Shown: positions 26,468 to 40,576, numbered from the stretch's first letter. The stretch: 64,000 bases of DNA from Poindextera sp963719975 (GCA_963719975.1 CAVRED010000001.1:468190-532189), one strand, 5' to 3'. Notes: generated from the sequence alone by a model not told the origin. Translations and numbers: made by a program.

Positions 26468-27076
26468 ATGCCCGCCGCTTCTTCGCCCTTCGACGCCATC
26501 GTCTTCGATCTGGGCGGGGTCATCGTCGCGCACGACAACGCGGTGATGGTTGAGCAGATCGCGTCGCGGACCAGGGCCACGCCGCGCGATGTGAGCCGGC
26601 TCATCCGGCGGAAGGACTGGGGCTCGGGCCTGCCGATCGCCGACTTGCACGCGGAGCTGACCGACGAGCTCGGCTACGCAGGCGGGTGGGATGAGTTCAC
26701 CGCGGACTGGTGCTGCCACTTCACGGTCGATCTCTCGATGCTCGCTTACGTCCAGCGCCTTGCGAGCGACAACCGGGTGATGATCTTCTCCAACACCAAC
26801 GTCGTGCATTGGGACTACCTCGTCGCCCAGACGGGCGGTGATCTGGCCGCGTTCGAGGCCTATCTCAGCCACGAGCTTCGTCGCTCGAAGCCGGCGGTCG
26901 AGGCGTTTGAGCTGGTCGCCGCGCAGGCGGCCATCGATCCGGAACGATCGATCTTCTTCGACGATGTGGCCGAGAACGTGGAAGGGGCCCGGCTGGCCGG
27001 CTTCCAGGCCGAGGTGTTCACCGGCGAAGACGCGCTCCGCGCGCTGCTCGCGGCCAGGGGCGTGCGGCTGGCGTAG
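26468..27076 (+). CDS. HAD superfamily phosphatase (YihX-like)
   Basis: 202 residues. HAD motif I is FDLGGVIV with nucleophile Asp14; the second Asp of DxD is Gly, as in YihX-type sugar-phosphate phosphatases. Motif II is FSNTN (Ser/Thr), the lysine is in SHELRRSKP, and motif IV is IFFDDVAENVEGA. The cap is helical and carries WCCHF. Cytoplasmic hydrolysis of a small phosphate ester is expected. Monocistronic; start ATG 26468 in an otherwise unremarkable leader. Confidence 0.85.
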   Translation: MPAASSPFDAIVFDLGGVIVAHDNAVMVEQIASRTRATPRDVSRLIRRKDWGSGLPIADLHAELTDELGYAGGWDEFTADWCCHFTVDLSMLAYVQRLASDNRVMIFSNTNVVHWDYLVAQTGGDLAAFEAYLSHELRRSKPAVEAFELVAAQAAIDPERSIFFDDVAENVEGARLAGFQAEVFTGEDALRALLAARGVRLA

Positions 27077-27132
27077 CCGCCCTCCGGTCTGTAAGTCGTC
27101 GGGCAAAGCGAGAAGACGACCGGAGGATCCCC

Positions 27133-27699
27133 GTGCGACTGTCCAAGCCCCGCATCGCGCCGTTGCAGGACGGCGAGATGAACGACGAGCAGCGGCAAGC
27201 CCTCGAGCCGATGGCGCAGGGTGGGCGGGTCATCAACATCTTCCGCACTCTTGCGCATGCGCCGAAGGCGTTGACCCGGTTCCAACAATGGGGGGCTTAC
27301 GTGCTGTCGCGCCGCAACAGCCTGCCGGCGCGCGAGCGCGAGATCGTCATCCTGCGCGTCGGCTTCCTCTGCAAGTCCGGCTACGAGTTTACCCAGCACA
27401 CCGCGATCGGCCTGCGCGAGGGCCTGAGCCGCGAGGAGATCGCCGCCGTCAAGACCGGCGCGGACGCGGGCAATTGGACGCCCGCCGAGCAGGCGCTGAT
27501 CCGCGCGGCGGACGAACTCGTCCACGACTTCTTCGTCAGCGACGCGACCTGGGCGCAGTTGCGCCAGCACTTCGACGAGAAGCAGTGCATGGACGTGGTC
27601 TTCACCACGGGCCAGTACACCCAGGTCTCGATGTTCCTGAACAGCTTCGGTGTTCAGCTCGAGCCCGGGGCCGTGCTCGATCCCGACCTGAGGGCCTGA
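27133..27699 (+). CDS. Carboxymuconolactone decarboxylase (CMD) family protein
   Basis: 188 residues starting at GTG 27133 after CGGAGGA. The CMD/AhpD-like fold is seen in FRTLAHAPKALTRFQQWG, LPAREREIVILRVGFLC and YEFTQHTAIGLREGLS. The redox CxxC of AhpD is not present (only Cys in FLCKSGYEF), so it is not a peroxidase of the AhpD type. It sits 3 bases ahead of an SDR, with SGNH and GMC genes following, and may act in the same small pathway; substrate unknown. Confidence 0.85.
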   Translation: MRLSKPRIAPLQDGEMNDEQRQALEPMAQGGRVINIFRTLAHAPKALTRFQQWGAYVLSRRNSLPAREREIVILRVGFLCKSGYEFTQHTAIGLREGLSREEIAAVKTGADAGNWTPAEQALIRAADELVHDFFVSDATWAQLRQHFDEKQCMDVVFTTGQYTQVSMFLNSFGVQLEPGAVLDPDLRA

Positions 27700-27702
27700 C
27701 CC

Positions 27703-28506
27703 ATGGGCGATCGGCTGAAGGACAAGACCGCCATCGTCGTCGGCGCCGGCCAGACGCCGGGCGAGACCATCGGCAACGGCAGGGCCATGGCCATCCTGTT
27801 CGCCCGCGAGGGCGCGCGGGTGATGTGCGTCGACCGCGTGCTGGCCCGCGCCGAGGAGACCGTCGCCATGATCGCAGGCGCGGGCGGCGAGGCCTCCGCG
27901 TTCGAGGCGGACATCGTGCACGCCGCCGAGGCCGCCGCCATCATCGAGACCGGCAAAGCCCGGCTCGGCCGCATCGACATCCTGGTGAACAACGTCGGCA
28001 TCGGCGGAACCCAAGGCGGACGCGACGGGCCGGCCCAACACGCCGACGAGGTCGCGTTCGACAAGATCCTCGAGGTGAACCTCAAGGGGACGTGGCTGAC
28101 CACCAAGGCAGTCATCCCCCTCATGCGCGAGCAGGGCGGCGGGGCGATCGTCAACATCTCATCGCTCGCCTCCTACTCGGGCGGCAACCAGGTCGCTTAC
28201 GAGGTGTCGAAGGCGGGCGTGAACCGGCTCACCACCAGCGTGGCTGGCGCGAACGCCAAGTACCGTGTGCGCTGCAACGCGGTCCTGCCCGGGCTGATGG
28301 ACACGCCCATGGCCATCGAGGGGATCTCCCGGGCCAGCGGCCGAACGACCGAAGAGACCCGCGTGGCGCGGAACGCCCGCGTGCCGATGGGTCAGATGGG
28401 CACCGCCTGGGACACGGCGCACGCGGCGCTGTTCCTCGCCTCCGACGACGCCAGGTTCATCACCGGGATGCTGCTGGTGGTCGATGGCGGCATGTACGTG
28501 CGCTGA
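27703..28506 (+). CDS. SDR family oxidoreductase
   Basis: 267 residues. The cofactor loop is an expanded variant, VGAGQTPGETIGNGRA, rather than TGxxxGIG. NNVG replaces NNAG, and the active site Ser153, Tyr166, Lys170 lies in YEVSK. The C-terminus LLVVDGGMYVR is typical. Asp44 (MCVDR) suggests NAD. It is coupled to the CMD-family gene upstream (3-base gap) and followed by the SGNH hydrolase after 20 bases. Confidence 0.88.
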   Translation: MGDRLKDKTAIVVGAGQTPGETIGNGRAMAILFAREGARVMCVDRVLARAEETVAMIAGAGGEASAFEADIVHAAEAAAIIETGKARLGRIDILVNNVGIGGTQGGRDGPAQHADEVAFDKILEVNLKGTWLTTKAVIPLMREQGGGAIVNISSLASYSGGNQVAYEVSKAGVNRLTTSVAGANAKYRVRCNAVLPGLMDTPMAIEGISRASGRTTEETRVARNARVPMGQMGTAWDTAHAALFLASDDARFITGMLLVVDGGMYVR

Positions 28507-28526
28507 GACTTGGGAAGGAACTTCCG

Positions 28527-29580
28527 ATGACGGGCCAGGCCATCGATCTGGACGCGCTTGCGGGCCTGCTCGACGGCCACGTCGACATTCGTCGCCGCCC
28601 GAACGCGGTGCAACCGCTGCGCCACCCGCTGGCGGACACCGCCTTCCTCGACCCCTTCACGCGCTGGGTCGCATCGTGCCCGGCGGGCGTTCGAATCCGC
28701 ATGACCAGCGACACGACCAGCCTGCGCGTCACCTCGACTCAGCGGTCGATGGGCGCGGCCGCCGCCTACGAGCTCTACATCGACGGCAAGCTCTGCAAGC
28801 GGGAGGCGGCGGCGGGCGGCGCGACCCAGATGCCGGAGGGCGGCCTCTCCGGCGACGAGCGCGCGAGCGTTGCGTTCGACGGCCTCCCCGCTGGCGAGAA
28901 GTCCATCGAACTCTGGCTGCCGCACACGGCGACCGTCTCCATCACCGGTGTCGAGGTCGACGAGGGCGCGCACGTCGCGGCGTGGCCCGACGAGCGGCGG
29001 CGGATCATCTTCCACGGCAGCTCCATCTCCCATTGCATGGAGGCGGCGGGCGGGTCCGGCTCCTGGCCGGCCGTGGCCTGCGCGCTGGCCGATGCGCGGC
29101 TCGTCAACATGGGCTGGGCCGGCTCCTGCCTGCTCAGCGGGCTGGCCGCGCGCGCCATCCGCGACCAGGCGGCCGACATGATCGTGCTCAAGCTGGGCAT
29201 CAACGTGCACGGCGAGGGCATGCTCAAGGAGCGGACCTTCCTCGACTCCGCCCACTCGATGATCTCCATCATCCGCGAGAAACACCCGGTGACGCCGATG
29301 GTGGTGATCTCGCCGATCTTCTCCGCCAGTCGCGAAGAGACAGGCTCGGCCGGCGGCCCGTCGCTCGCCCGCATGCGCGAGCTGCTCGAGGAGGTGGTCG
29401 AGGCGCGGGTGCGCGTCGGCGACGAGCACATCGGCTACGTCTCCGGCCTCGCCCTCTTCGACGCAGTCGGACGCGCCGGACCTGCCGGACGACCTGCACC
29501 CGAACGCCGCCGGCTATCGCCGCATGGGCGAGCGATTTTACGCGCGCGTTCTGAAGGATGGGCTCGGCGCGCTTGGTTGA
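28527..29580 (+). CDS. SGNH/GDSL-type esterase with N-terminal beta domain, frameshifted near 29465
   Basis: Start ATG 28527 has GGGAAGGAA upstream. Residues about 60-150 look like a beta-sandwich (SLRVTSTQRSMGAAAAYELY and onward). The SGNH core follows, with FHGSSISHC (nucleophile Ser), MGWAGSC (Gly block), LKLGIN (Asn block). In the shifted frame DLHPNAAGYRRMGERF supplies the catalytic Asp-His and ends at TGA 29578. The break is one extra base near 29461-29467. About 350 residues. Expected to cleave an ester or acetyl group; no signal peptide seen. Confidence 0.8.
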
Positions 29581-29627
29581 CCCAGCGGCGGCTTGCTAAG
29601 GGGACGCCGTCGTCAGGGAGAACGGCC

Positions 29628-31295
29628 ATGGCGGACGAAGCGTTCGACTACATCATCATTGGCGGCGGCTCGGCGGGTTGCGTGCTGGCGAACCGGCTCT
29701 CGGCCGATCCCAAGACCCGCGTGGCGTTGCTCGAGGCGGGGGGCAAGGACAATTCCCTACTCGTAAGAATGCCCGCCGGCGTCGGCGGCCTGATCAGCCA
29801 GAAGGGCGACTACAACTGGGGTTTCTGGACAGAGCCGGAGCCGCAGCTGGGCGATCGCAAGCTCTGGTGGCCGCGCGGCAGGGGACTTGGCGGCTCGTCT
29901 TCGATCAACGGCATGATCTACATCCGCGGCCACGCTCGCGACTACGACCAGTGGCGACAGATGGGGCTGACGGGCTGGGGCTACGCCGACGTCCTGCCCT
30001 ACTTCAAGCGGGCCGAAACCTTCGAGGGCGGCGCCGACGCCTACCACGGCGCCGATGGCCCGCTGCACGTGTCGAAGGCGGCCTCGCGCAACCCGATCTA
30101 CTCCGGCTTCATCGAGGCGGGCGTCGCCGCCGGCCACCGCCGTACGCAGGACTTCAACGGCTTCCAGCAGGACGGCTTTGGCCCCTACCAGATGACGATC
30201 AGGGACGGCGAGCGCTGGAGCGCCTCGGCCGCCTACCTGCGTCCCATCCTCGGCAAACGCCCCAATCTCACCGTCGAGCTCGGCGCGCGCACGACCCGCA
30301 TCCTGATCGAGAACGGCCGCGCCGTCGGCGTCGAGTTCCTGCAGGAAGGCCAGACGCGCCAGCTTCGCGCCGGGCGCGAGGTCATTCTGGCGGCCGGCGC
30401 CGTCCAGTCGCCGCACATCCTGCAACTCTCCGGCATCGGCGATCCTGATCGACTGAAGGCGGCGGGCGTCGCCGTCACCCACGCGCTCAAAGGCGTCGGC
30501 GAGAACCTGCAGGATCACCTCGACGTCATCCTCTCGTGGGAAACGCCGAAGATAAAGACCGCCTATTCCCACTCGACCGGGATCAACCGGCTGACCGTTG
30601 GGCTCAACTACATGCTCTTCAAGCAAGGGTTCGGCCGCCAGCAATTCCTCGAGGCGGGCGCGTTCCTCAAGTCGCGGCCCGAGCTCGACCGGCCCGACCT
30701 GCAGCTGCACTGCGTGCTCGCCATCATGAAGAACCACGGCAAGGAGGTCGTGCCCAAGGACGGCTTCTCGGTGCACGTCTGCCAGCTCCGGCCCGAGAGC
30801 CGCGGCCGCGTCGGTCTGGCGTCCGCCGACCCGCTGGCCGACCCCGCCATCTTCGCCAATTACCTGGCCAGCGAAGAAGATCGCCGCGCGCTGCGCGAGG
30901 GAACCAAGATGGTGCGGGCCGTCGCCGACAAGGAGCCTCTCGTCTCCATCCGCGGGGTCGAGGTTGCGCCCGGCGGCTCCGTCGTGACCGACGCGGAGAT
31001 CGACGCCTGGATCCGCGACACCGCCGAGACGATCTACCATCCCGTCGGCAGCTGCCGCATGGGGGTCGCCGGCGACCCCCTCGCGGTTGTCGACGCCGAA
31101 CTCAAGGTGCAGGGGCTCGCGGGCTTGCGGGTCGTCGACGCTTCGGTCTTCCCGACCCTGGTCGGCGGCAACACCAATGCGCCCACGATCATGGTGGCTG
31201 AAAAGGCGTCCGACCTCATCCTCGGAAAGCCCGTGGCGGCGCCCGAAGATGCGCCGGTGTTTGAGGATCAGGCGCCCGAACTCGCGTCAGCTTGA
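29628..31295 (+). CDS. GMC family FAD-dependent oxidoreductase (choline dehydrogenase-like)
   Basis: 555 residues from ATG 29628 (RBS CAGGGAG); the frame happens to be open far upstream through other genes and that part is not real. The ADP-binding motif is YIIIGGGSAGCVLANRLS. GMC signature 1 is GGSSSINGMIYIRG and signature 2 lies around GAVQSPHILQLSGIG. The active-site His is in YHPVGSCRMG, with His/Asn near GGNTNAPTIM. It oxidises an alcohol, passing electrons to the respiratory chain or a cytochrome. Last gene of the CMD-SDR-SGNH-GMC group. Confidence 0.92.
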   Translation: MADEAFDYIIIGGGSAGCVLANRLSADPKTRVALLEAGGKDNSLLVRMPAGVGGLISQKGDYNWGFWTEPEPQLGDRKLWWPRGRGLGGSSSINGMIYIRGHARDYDQWRQMGLTGWGYADVLPYFKRAETFEGGADAYHGADGPLHVSKAASRNPIYSGFIEAGVAAGHRRTQDFNGFQQDGFGPYQMTIRDGERWSASAAYLRPILGKRPNLTVELGARTTRILIENGRAVGVEFLQEGQTRQLRAGREVILAAGAVQSPHILQLSGIGDPDRLKAAGVAVTHALKGVGENLQDHLDVILSWETPKIKTAYSHSTGINRLTVGLNYMLFKQGFGRQQFLEAGAFLKSRPELDRPDLQLHCVLAIMKNHGKEVVPKDGFSVHVCQLRPESRGRVGLASADPLADPAIFANYLASEEDRRALREGTKMVRAVADKEPLVSIRGVEVAPGGSVVTDAEIDAWIRDTAETIYHPVGSCRMGVAGDPLAVVDAELKVQGLAGLRVVDASVFPTLVGGNTNAPTIMVAEKASDLILGKPVAAPEDAPVFEDQAPELASA

Positions 31296-31327
31296 CGCTA
31301 AGGCGAACGTCTCAGTCCTTGATTGTG

Positions 31328-31361
31328 TTGGCATTCCGACGGCCATCCACTATAGTGGATG
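31328..31361 (+). promoter_or_regulatory. Promoter with 18-bp palindromic operator of the XRE-cupin gene
   Basis: TTGGCA (31328-31333), a 17-base spacer and TATAGT (31351-31356) form a near-consensus sigma-70-type promoter. The -10 box is the centre of a perfect 18-bp palindrome, CATCCACTATAGTGGATG (31344-31361). The start codon at 31363 is where transcription would begin, implying a leaderless mRNA. The site is probably bound by the regulator encoded directly downstream. Confidence 0.75.
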
Positions 31362-31362
31362 A

Positions 31363-31929
31363 ATGTCTCTTATCGAAGACGACACCGACGCCCAGATCGC
31401 CGACCGGCTGAGCCTGGAGCGAGACGCGCGGGGCTGGAGCCTCGCCGAGCTTGCCGAACGATCGGGCGTCTCGAAGGCGATGATCAGCAAGATCGAACGC
31501 CGGGAGGCCAGTCCGACGGCCGTCACGCTGGCGCGCTTGGCCGCCGCCTTCGACCTGACGCTTGCCGGCCTGCTGACCCGCGCGGAGGCGTCGGCGGGGC
31601 CGCTGGTGCGCGCGGCCGACCAGTCGCTCTGGCGGGACCCGGCCACCGGCTACATCCGTCGCCAACTGTTCCAGCGGCCGGACCATCCGCTCGAGCTGGC
31701 CGCGATCGATCTGCCGCCCGGGGCGCGCGTCGGGCTGCCGGCCGCCTCCTATGCCCGCATCCGCCAGGTGGTCTGGGTCATCGGCGGAAAGCTGGTGATC
31801 GAGGAGGGCGGTGTCCGACGCGAGCTCGCCGGCGGCGACTGCCTCGCCTTCGGCCCGCCGGCCGACACGGTGTTCGCCAACGAAACGCGTGAACCCGTCA
31901 CCTACCTCATCGCGGTTGCACGGAGCTGA
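31363..31929 (+). CDS. XRE family regulator with cupin domain
   Basis: 188 residues. The helix-turn-helix spans about 15-70 (LSLERDARGWSLAELAERSG, VSKAMISKIERREASPT). A C-terminal cupin (about 105-185: VWVIGGKLVIEEGGVRRELA, FGPPADTVFANET) probably senses a small ligand. Such HTH-cupin proteins usually control nearby catabolic or acetyltransferase genes. The GTG of the GNAT gene follows 5 bases after its stop, so the two form an operon under the palindromic promoter. Leaderless start inferred. Confidence 0.9.
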   Translation: MSLIEDDTDAQIADRLSLERDARGWSLAELAERSGVSKAMISKIERREASPTAVTLARLAAAFDLTLAGLLTRAEASAGPLVRAADQSLWRDPATGYIRRQLFQRPDHPLELAAIDLPPGARVGLPAASYARIRQVVWVIGGKLVIEEGGVRRELAGGDCLAFGPPADTVFANETREPVTYLIAVARS

Positions 31930-31934
31930 TCTCA

Positions 31935-32455
31935 GTGAGCCAGGTCGTGGATATTGAGACGCTGACTTGGGCGCCGGCGGTGGTCGATGCTCTCGCCGAG
32001 ATTCTCATCGCCGTCGTCGCCGACGGCGGCTCGGTAAGCTTCATGCATCCCTTGCCGGTCGCCGACGCCGAGGCGTTCTGGGACGAGTCGCTGGAGGCGG
32101 CGGGTCGCGGCGACCGCATCGTCCTCGGCGCTCGGATCGAAAGCGCCCTCGCCGCAACGGTGACGCTGGCCTTCGCGCCCTGGCCCAACCAGCCGCACCG
32201 GGCCGAGATCGCCAAACTGATGACGTCGCCTGAGCATCGCGGGCGCGGACTCGCCACCGCGCTGATGCGAGAGGTCGAGCGCCTCGCCATCGCCAATGGC
32301 CGCACCCTGCTCACTCTCGACACCGCCGAGGAGGAGGGCGCGGCGGGCCTTTACGAGCGGCTGGGCTATGTCCGCGCCGGCTACATCCCCGACTATGCGC
32401 TCAAGCCCCACGGCGGGCTCACAGGCACGATTCTCTACTACAAGCGCCTAGGCCC

Positions 32456-32471
<16 letters not shown>
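31935..32471 (+). CDS. GNAT family N-acetyltransferase
   Basis: 178 residues from GTG 31935 (GGAG 9 bases upstream). The acetyl-CoA motif A is AKLMTSPEHRGRGLATALMR and motif B LDTAEEEGAAGLYERLGYVR. It would acetylate an amine on a small molecule or protein. Co-transcribed with the XRE-cupin regulator, a common arrangement. Its 3' end overlaps the convergent mutB stop by 16 bases. Confidence 0.9.
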
Positions 32472-34600
<2,129 letters not shown>

Positions 34601-34604
<4 letters not shown>

Positions 34605-35995
34605 GGCGTCACCGGTTCGAGCGCTGGGCATCGGCTGTCTGGGCCGGGCAGCCCTGGCGGAGGCGGCGTCCACGGCGAAGGCCGCGGGGTCGGCGGGTTC
34701 GACCGCCGGCGGCGCATCGTCGGCGTTCGGATAGAGCGTATCGCCGATGCGTGGCGCGTCCGCCGCCGCAAGAGCGGCGCGATCGGCGGCCACGACGGCG
34801 GCGACATGGCCGCTCTCCAGCGCCGCGACGATCCCGCCCTTGGCCTCGATCGCCTGGAACGCCGCCCAGGCCGACCGGGCGATCTGATCGCTCAGCGCCT
34901 CGATGAACCAGGCCCCGCCGGCCGGATCGGCCACCGCGCCGACATGCGCCTCTTCCATCAACACCAGCTGGACGTTGCGCGCCTGGCGCCTGGCGAACGC
35001 GGTCGGCAGCCCGAGCGGGTCGGTGAAGGCGCCAAGGACGACGGCGTCGGCCCCGCCCGCGGCGGCGCCGAATCCCGCCAGCGTGAGCCGCAGCATGTTG
35101 GTCCAGACGTCCCGCGCGGCCAGCATGCGCGCCGACGAGCGCGCCTCGATCACCGCCGGCGTGCTGGCGCCGCAGGCCTCGCTCATCCGCGCCCAGACCA
35201 TGCGCGCGGCCCGCACCTTGGCGATCGTGCGGAAGTGTTCGGCCTCCGCCATGACGCCCAGGGTGATCTTGCCGAACGCCTGCTCGATCCCAAGCCCGGC
35301 CTGCGTCAGCGCCTTGGCGTAGGCGAGCGCGCTCGCCGCCGCGACGCCGAGCTCGATCGCGGCTCCGCCGCCGGCCTCGTGCGCCACGCGCCCGGTGGCC
35401 AGGAAAAGTCCGGCCTTCGGGTAGGTCGGTTCATGCCGCGCCGCCGCGCGCGCCGCCGCGACCACGTGCGCCTCGATCGGTCCGGGGCTCGCGCCGCTCC
35501 AGCGAACGAACTCAGCGGGTCAAGGTTGAACAGGAGCCTTGCGGCCGGCGATGACTTCCCGACCTCGGCCAACCAGTCGGCGGCCGCCGGTCCGAGGAAG
35601 CCGGCGTCCAGGCCGACGGGCGCCAGTTCCAGGATGACTCCATCGAGCGCGCGGGCCAGGCGCTCGGCCGAACCGATCGCCACGCCCTGGCGACCGCTCG
35701 GGTCGATGCGCACGAGGATGGAGGCGGCGCCGCCCTCGAGGTCGTCGAGGATCTCGCGGTTCGCGTGCGCCGGGTCTGGATGGGCGGTCGCCGTGCGGAC
35801 ATCCCACGGCCGGTCCGCATCGCGCGCTGGGAGCGCAAGAACGGCGGCGGGCGGGGCGTCGGCTGCTGTGTAGAGCGCCTGGATGGTTAGGCCGTCCGGC
35901 GTCCGTCGCTTCAGCCGCCCGACGTCGCCGTCCTTCAGCGTGCTCGCGACCATCGCCAGCCAGGCGTCCCGCGTTGCAAGCGGCGCATCGTCCAT
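34601..35995 (-). CDS. mutA: Methylmalonyl-CoA mutase small subunit, two frameshifts
   Basis: Start ATG 35995 (MDDAPLATRDAWLAMVAS) lies one base after the pccA stop. The frame breaks near 35500-35505 (LDPLSSFA then WSGASPGPIEAHVV, a lost T) and again near 34651-34655 (DAASA then RLPGPDSRCPALEPVTP, an extra G). With both repaired, it ends at TGA 34601-34603, overlapping the mutB ATG. Body motifs HEPTYPKAGLFL, GKITLGVMAEAEHFRTIAKV and DPAGGAWFIEALS are typical of the non-catalytic subunit, which lacks the cobalamin module and stabilises the heterodimer. About 464 residues. Confidence 0.85.
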
Positions 35996-35996
35996 T

Positions 35997-37989
<1,993 letters not shown>

Positions 37990-38116
37990 GGGCGCGCCCG
38001 CCTCCCAACGGCCGCTTGCGGCTTATCGGCAATTCATCGCCTTGGCCAGATTGACCCAGCGGCGGGGCTGTGGCGTCTGCTCCTCACCCGCAACCGCCGG
38101 AAGAGACCAGGCCGCC

Positions 38117-38906
38117 ATGCTGATCGTCTACGAACACCCGCTGTCCCCCTACGCCCAGAAGGTCAAGATCGCGCTGCGCGAGAAGGGCGTCGAATTCGAA
38201 GCCAAGCTGCCGGACGGGATCGGCGCTGGCGGCCCGCAGGGCGAGTTCGCCATCGCCAGTCCGCGCGGCGAGGTGCCCGCGCTTGTGGATGGTGACGTCC
38301 GTGTCTTCGATTCCACGATCATCCTCGAATACATCGAAGACAAATGGCCCACGCCGGCGATGCTGCCGGCCTCGCCTGCCGAACGCGCGCGGGTGCGGAT
38401 GATCGAAGAGGTGGTGGACACCCACGTCGAGGCGATCAGCTGGGGCCTTGCCGAGCTCACCTGGTTTCGCCGCGCGGAAGGCGAGCTTGCCGAGACGATC
38501 CGCGCCAACGCCAAGCTGCAGATCGAAGGCTACCTCGCCTGGCTCGAACGCGAGCTGGGCCAGAGGCCTTGGTTCAACGGCGAGAGCTTCGGGTGGGGCG
38601 ACCTCTCGGTGGTCCCGTTCGTGAACGGCTTCCTCGGCTTCGGCCACGCCCCGGCGAAAGGCTCGAAGCTGTCCGACTGGCTCGGCCGGGCGAACGCGCG
38701 CGAATTCGGTCGCGAAAAGCGCCGAGGAGGCGCGGAGCTTCAACACCGCCATGACCGACGTCGCCGGCCTGGTTACGCAGGGCCTGTTCAAGCGCGAATA
38801 CCGCGACCACCGCCTGGAGTGGATGATCAAGTCCGGCGGCCTCGAGGTGGTGCTCAAGGGCCTGGAGAAAGACAACATCCGCTTCACGCCCGTGCTCGGC
38901 CACTAG
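38117..38906 (+). CDS. Glutathione S-transferase family protein, frameshifted near 38703
   Basis: The N-terminal thioredoxin fold begins MLIVYEHPLSPYAQKVKIAL (Ser10 near the glutathione thiol). ASPRGEVPALVDGD and FDSTIILEYIEDKWP hold the cis-Pro and the E-S/T glutathione-binding pair. The helical domain contains WFNGESFGWGDLSVVPFVN (N-capping box). After RANAR the frame breaks; one base change near 38700-38706 restores SVAKSAEEARSFNTAM through GLEKDNIRFTPVLGH and a TAG at 38904. About 262 residues, slightly longer than usual. Conjugation substrate unknown. Confidence 0.82.
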
Positions 38907-38910
38907 AGAT

Positions 38911-39075
38911 CCTCCACCGTAGGGGGAGGGGGACCACCCGTAGGGTGGTGGAGGGGGGCCGTGGCCGGCCGCGCCGGTTTCAGGATCGACCTAGGTCTTG
39001 CTTGAGACCGGCCGCGCCAGCGGCGCGCCCCCTCCACCATGCTTCGCATGGTCCCCCCTCCCCCAACGGGGAGGA
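38911..39075. repeat. REP-like intergenic palindromes extending into the sulfotransferase gene
   Basis: Nested inverted repeats: CCTCCACC (38911-38918) pairs with GGTGGAGG (38947-38954), enclosing ACCACCC/GGGTGGT (38933-38939 / 38943-38949). A second hairpin ACCATGC/GCATGGT lies at 39036-39042 / 39046-39052, flanked by CCCCCTCC runs. The CCTCCACC-palindrome-CCCCTCCCC pattern is a common dispersed intergenic repeat in Caulobacter relatives. Here the second unit overlaps the 3' end of the convergent gene. Confidence 0.65.
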
Positions 39076-40576
39076 ATTGAGCCGTAAGGCCCCAGCGCTT
39101 CGATCAGCGGCCCCAGCCGGCCCTCGTAGCGCCGCCACCGCTGAAGCGATGTCGTAAACAACGGCTGGCGCACCTGCGCGGCGCTGGCGGTCGTCACGGC
39201 CCGCTCGGTCCGGTGGAACTCAAGGCAGCGCGGGTCCCACGGCAGGCCGCAGACCTCGGTGACCAGCCAGCGGATCACAGCCTCGGGCTCGGCGAGCAGC
39301 GCCTCGTACTCGACGTCGACCACACGCCCGGGCAGCACCGCGGCCCAGTGGTCCATCATCTCGCGTTCGCGGACATACGCCTCGCCGATCTCGGCCAGGT
39401 CGTAGAGGGTCTCGTTGCCGCGCGTGAACAGCTGGCGATAGCAGGCAAGGCCGGTGTCCAGCGGATCGCGCACGGCGTTCAGGATGACCGCGCGCGGAAA
39501 CATCAGGTGGATCATCCCGACGTGCAGGCTGTTCTCCAGCGTCTTGTCGACAAGGCGCGCGCGCCGGGTCCAGCCGCGCGCGCGCATCTGCCCAAGGTAG
39601 GCGTCGGCCAGCGCGCGGAAGAGCCCAGCCTGGCCGGCGCGCGCCGGGTCGTAGGCGCCGGAGCGGCGAAGCAGCACCGCCATCACATCGCTCTCGCCCA
39701 TGCCCTGCACGGCCGGGTGGCTGGCCAGGATCTGCTCGATCAGCGTCGAGCCCGAGCGCGGCATGCCGACGATGAAGATCGGGGCGGCGCTCGCGTCGCC
39801 CTCGCCGCGATGGGCGGCCAGGAAGGCGGGCGTGAACAGCGCTTTCACCTGGGCGATCGAGCGGGCGGTGACGCGGGCGATGTTGCGCGGATCGCTGGCC
39901 GCCCCTGCCGCGACCAGCGCCGCGTGCTTGGCCTGGTTCGCCGCGACGAAGGCCTCGAACGCCTCGTCATAGGCCGCTCGCGCCTCCAGCACTTCGCCGA
40001 GGGCGAACGCCAGGCCGATACGGATGTCGACCTCGACCTGCTGATCCTCGGCGGCGCGGCGGATCTCGGCCAGCTCGTCGTCGGTCACGCTTTCGGGCCG
40101 GATCAGCGCCAGGCGTGCGAGCGCCTGCGGGCCGAGCCTCGGGTCTGCGGCCAGGGCGCGATAGCGCGCCACCGCCTCGTCGATGCGCCCGCCCGCCGCC
40201 AGCGCGACGGCGAGGCAGAAGGCGGCGTCCGCCGCGTCGGGCCTCAGCGCCACCGCCCGTTCGTAGGCCGCCGCGGCCCCGCGCCAGTCGCCGAGGACCT
40301 CGCTCACGCGGCCGAGGTTGAACTGCGCCGGGTAAGAGGTCCGGCGCGAGCTTCACCGCCCGTTTCAGGCGCACGAGCGCTTCGGGCAGCCTGCCCCGCC
40401 CGATGTCGACCACCGCCAGCGAGTAGATCGCCCGGTGATCGCGCGGATCGGCGGCCTCGATCGCAGCATAGCCGCGCGCCGCCTCGTCGAGACGCCCGCC
40501 CTGCGTAGTGGGCCGCGGCTGCTCGCATCGCCTGTTCGACCGCTTCGGCGCTCATGCGGGCCGGCCGCCTGGCCAT
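38991..40576 (-). CDS. TPR-repeat sulfotransferase family protein, frameshifted near 40338 and 40500
   Basis: From ATG 40576 three frame segments join as AAAHYAG / GRLDEAARGYAAIEAADP...KRAVKLAPDL / YPAQFNLGRVSEVLGDWRG, giving about three TPR units in the first 170 residues. The sulfotransferase domain follows, with the PAPS 5'-phosphosulfate loop FIVGMPRSGSTLIEQILASH and the 3'-phosphate motif NAVRDPLDTGLACYRQLF. It resembles the family that includes tyrosylprotein-sulfotransferase-like bacterial enzymes. The last 25 residues (PRWGRGDHAKHGGGG and onward) are encoded by an intergenic repeat and are probably a non-native tail. Acceptor unknown. Confidence 0.8.

Noticed and set aside
26838..29627. 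A continuous plus-strand frame running through the HAD, CMD, SDR and SGNH genes into the GMC oxidoreductase (about 1485 residues in all)
   Set aside because: Only the SGNH and GMC parts read as protein; the rest is Arg/Pro-rich shadow sequence. Separate starts with good ribosome-binding sites exist at 28527 and 29628.
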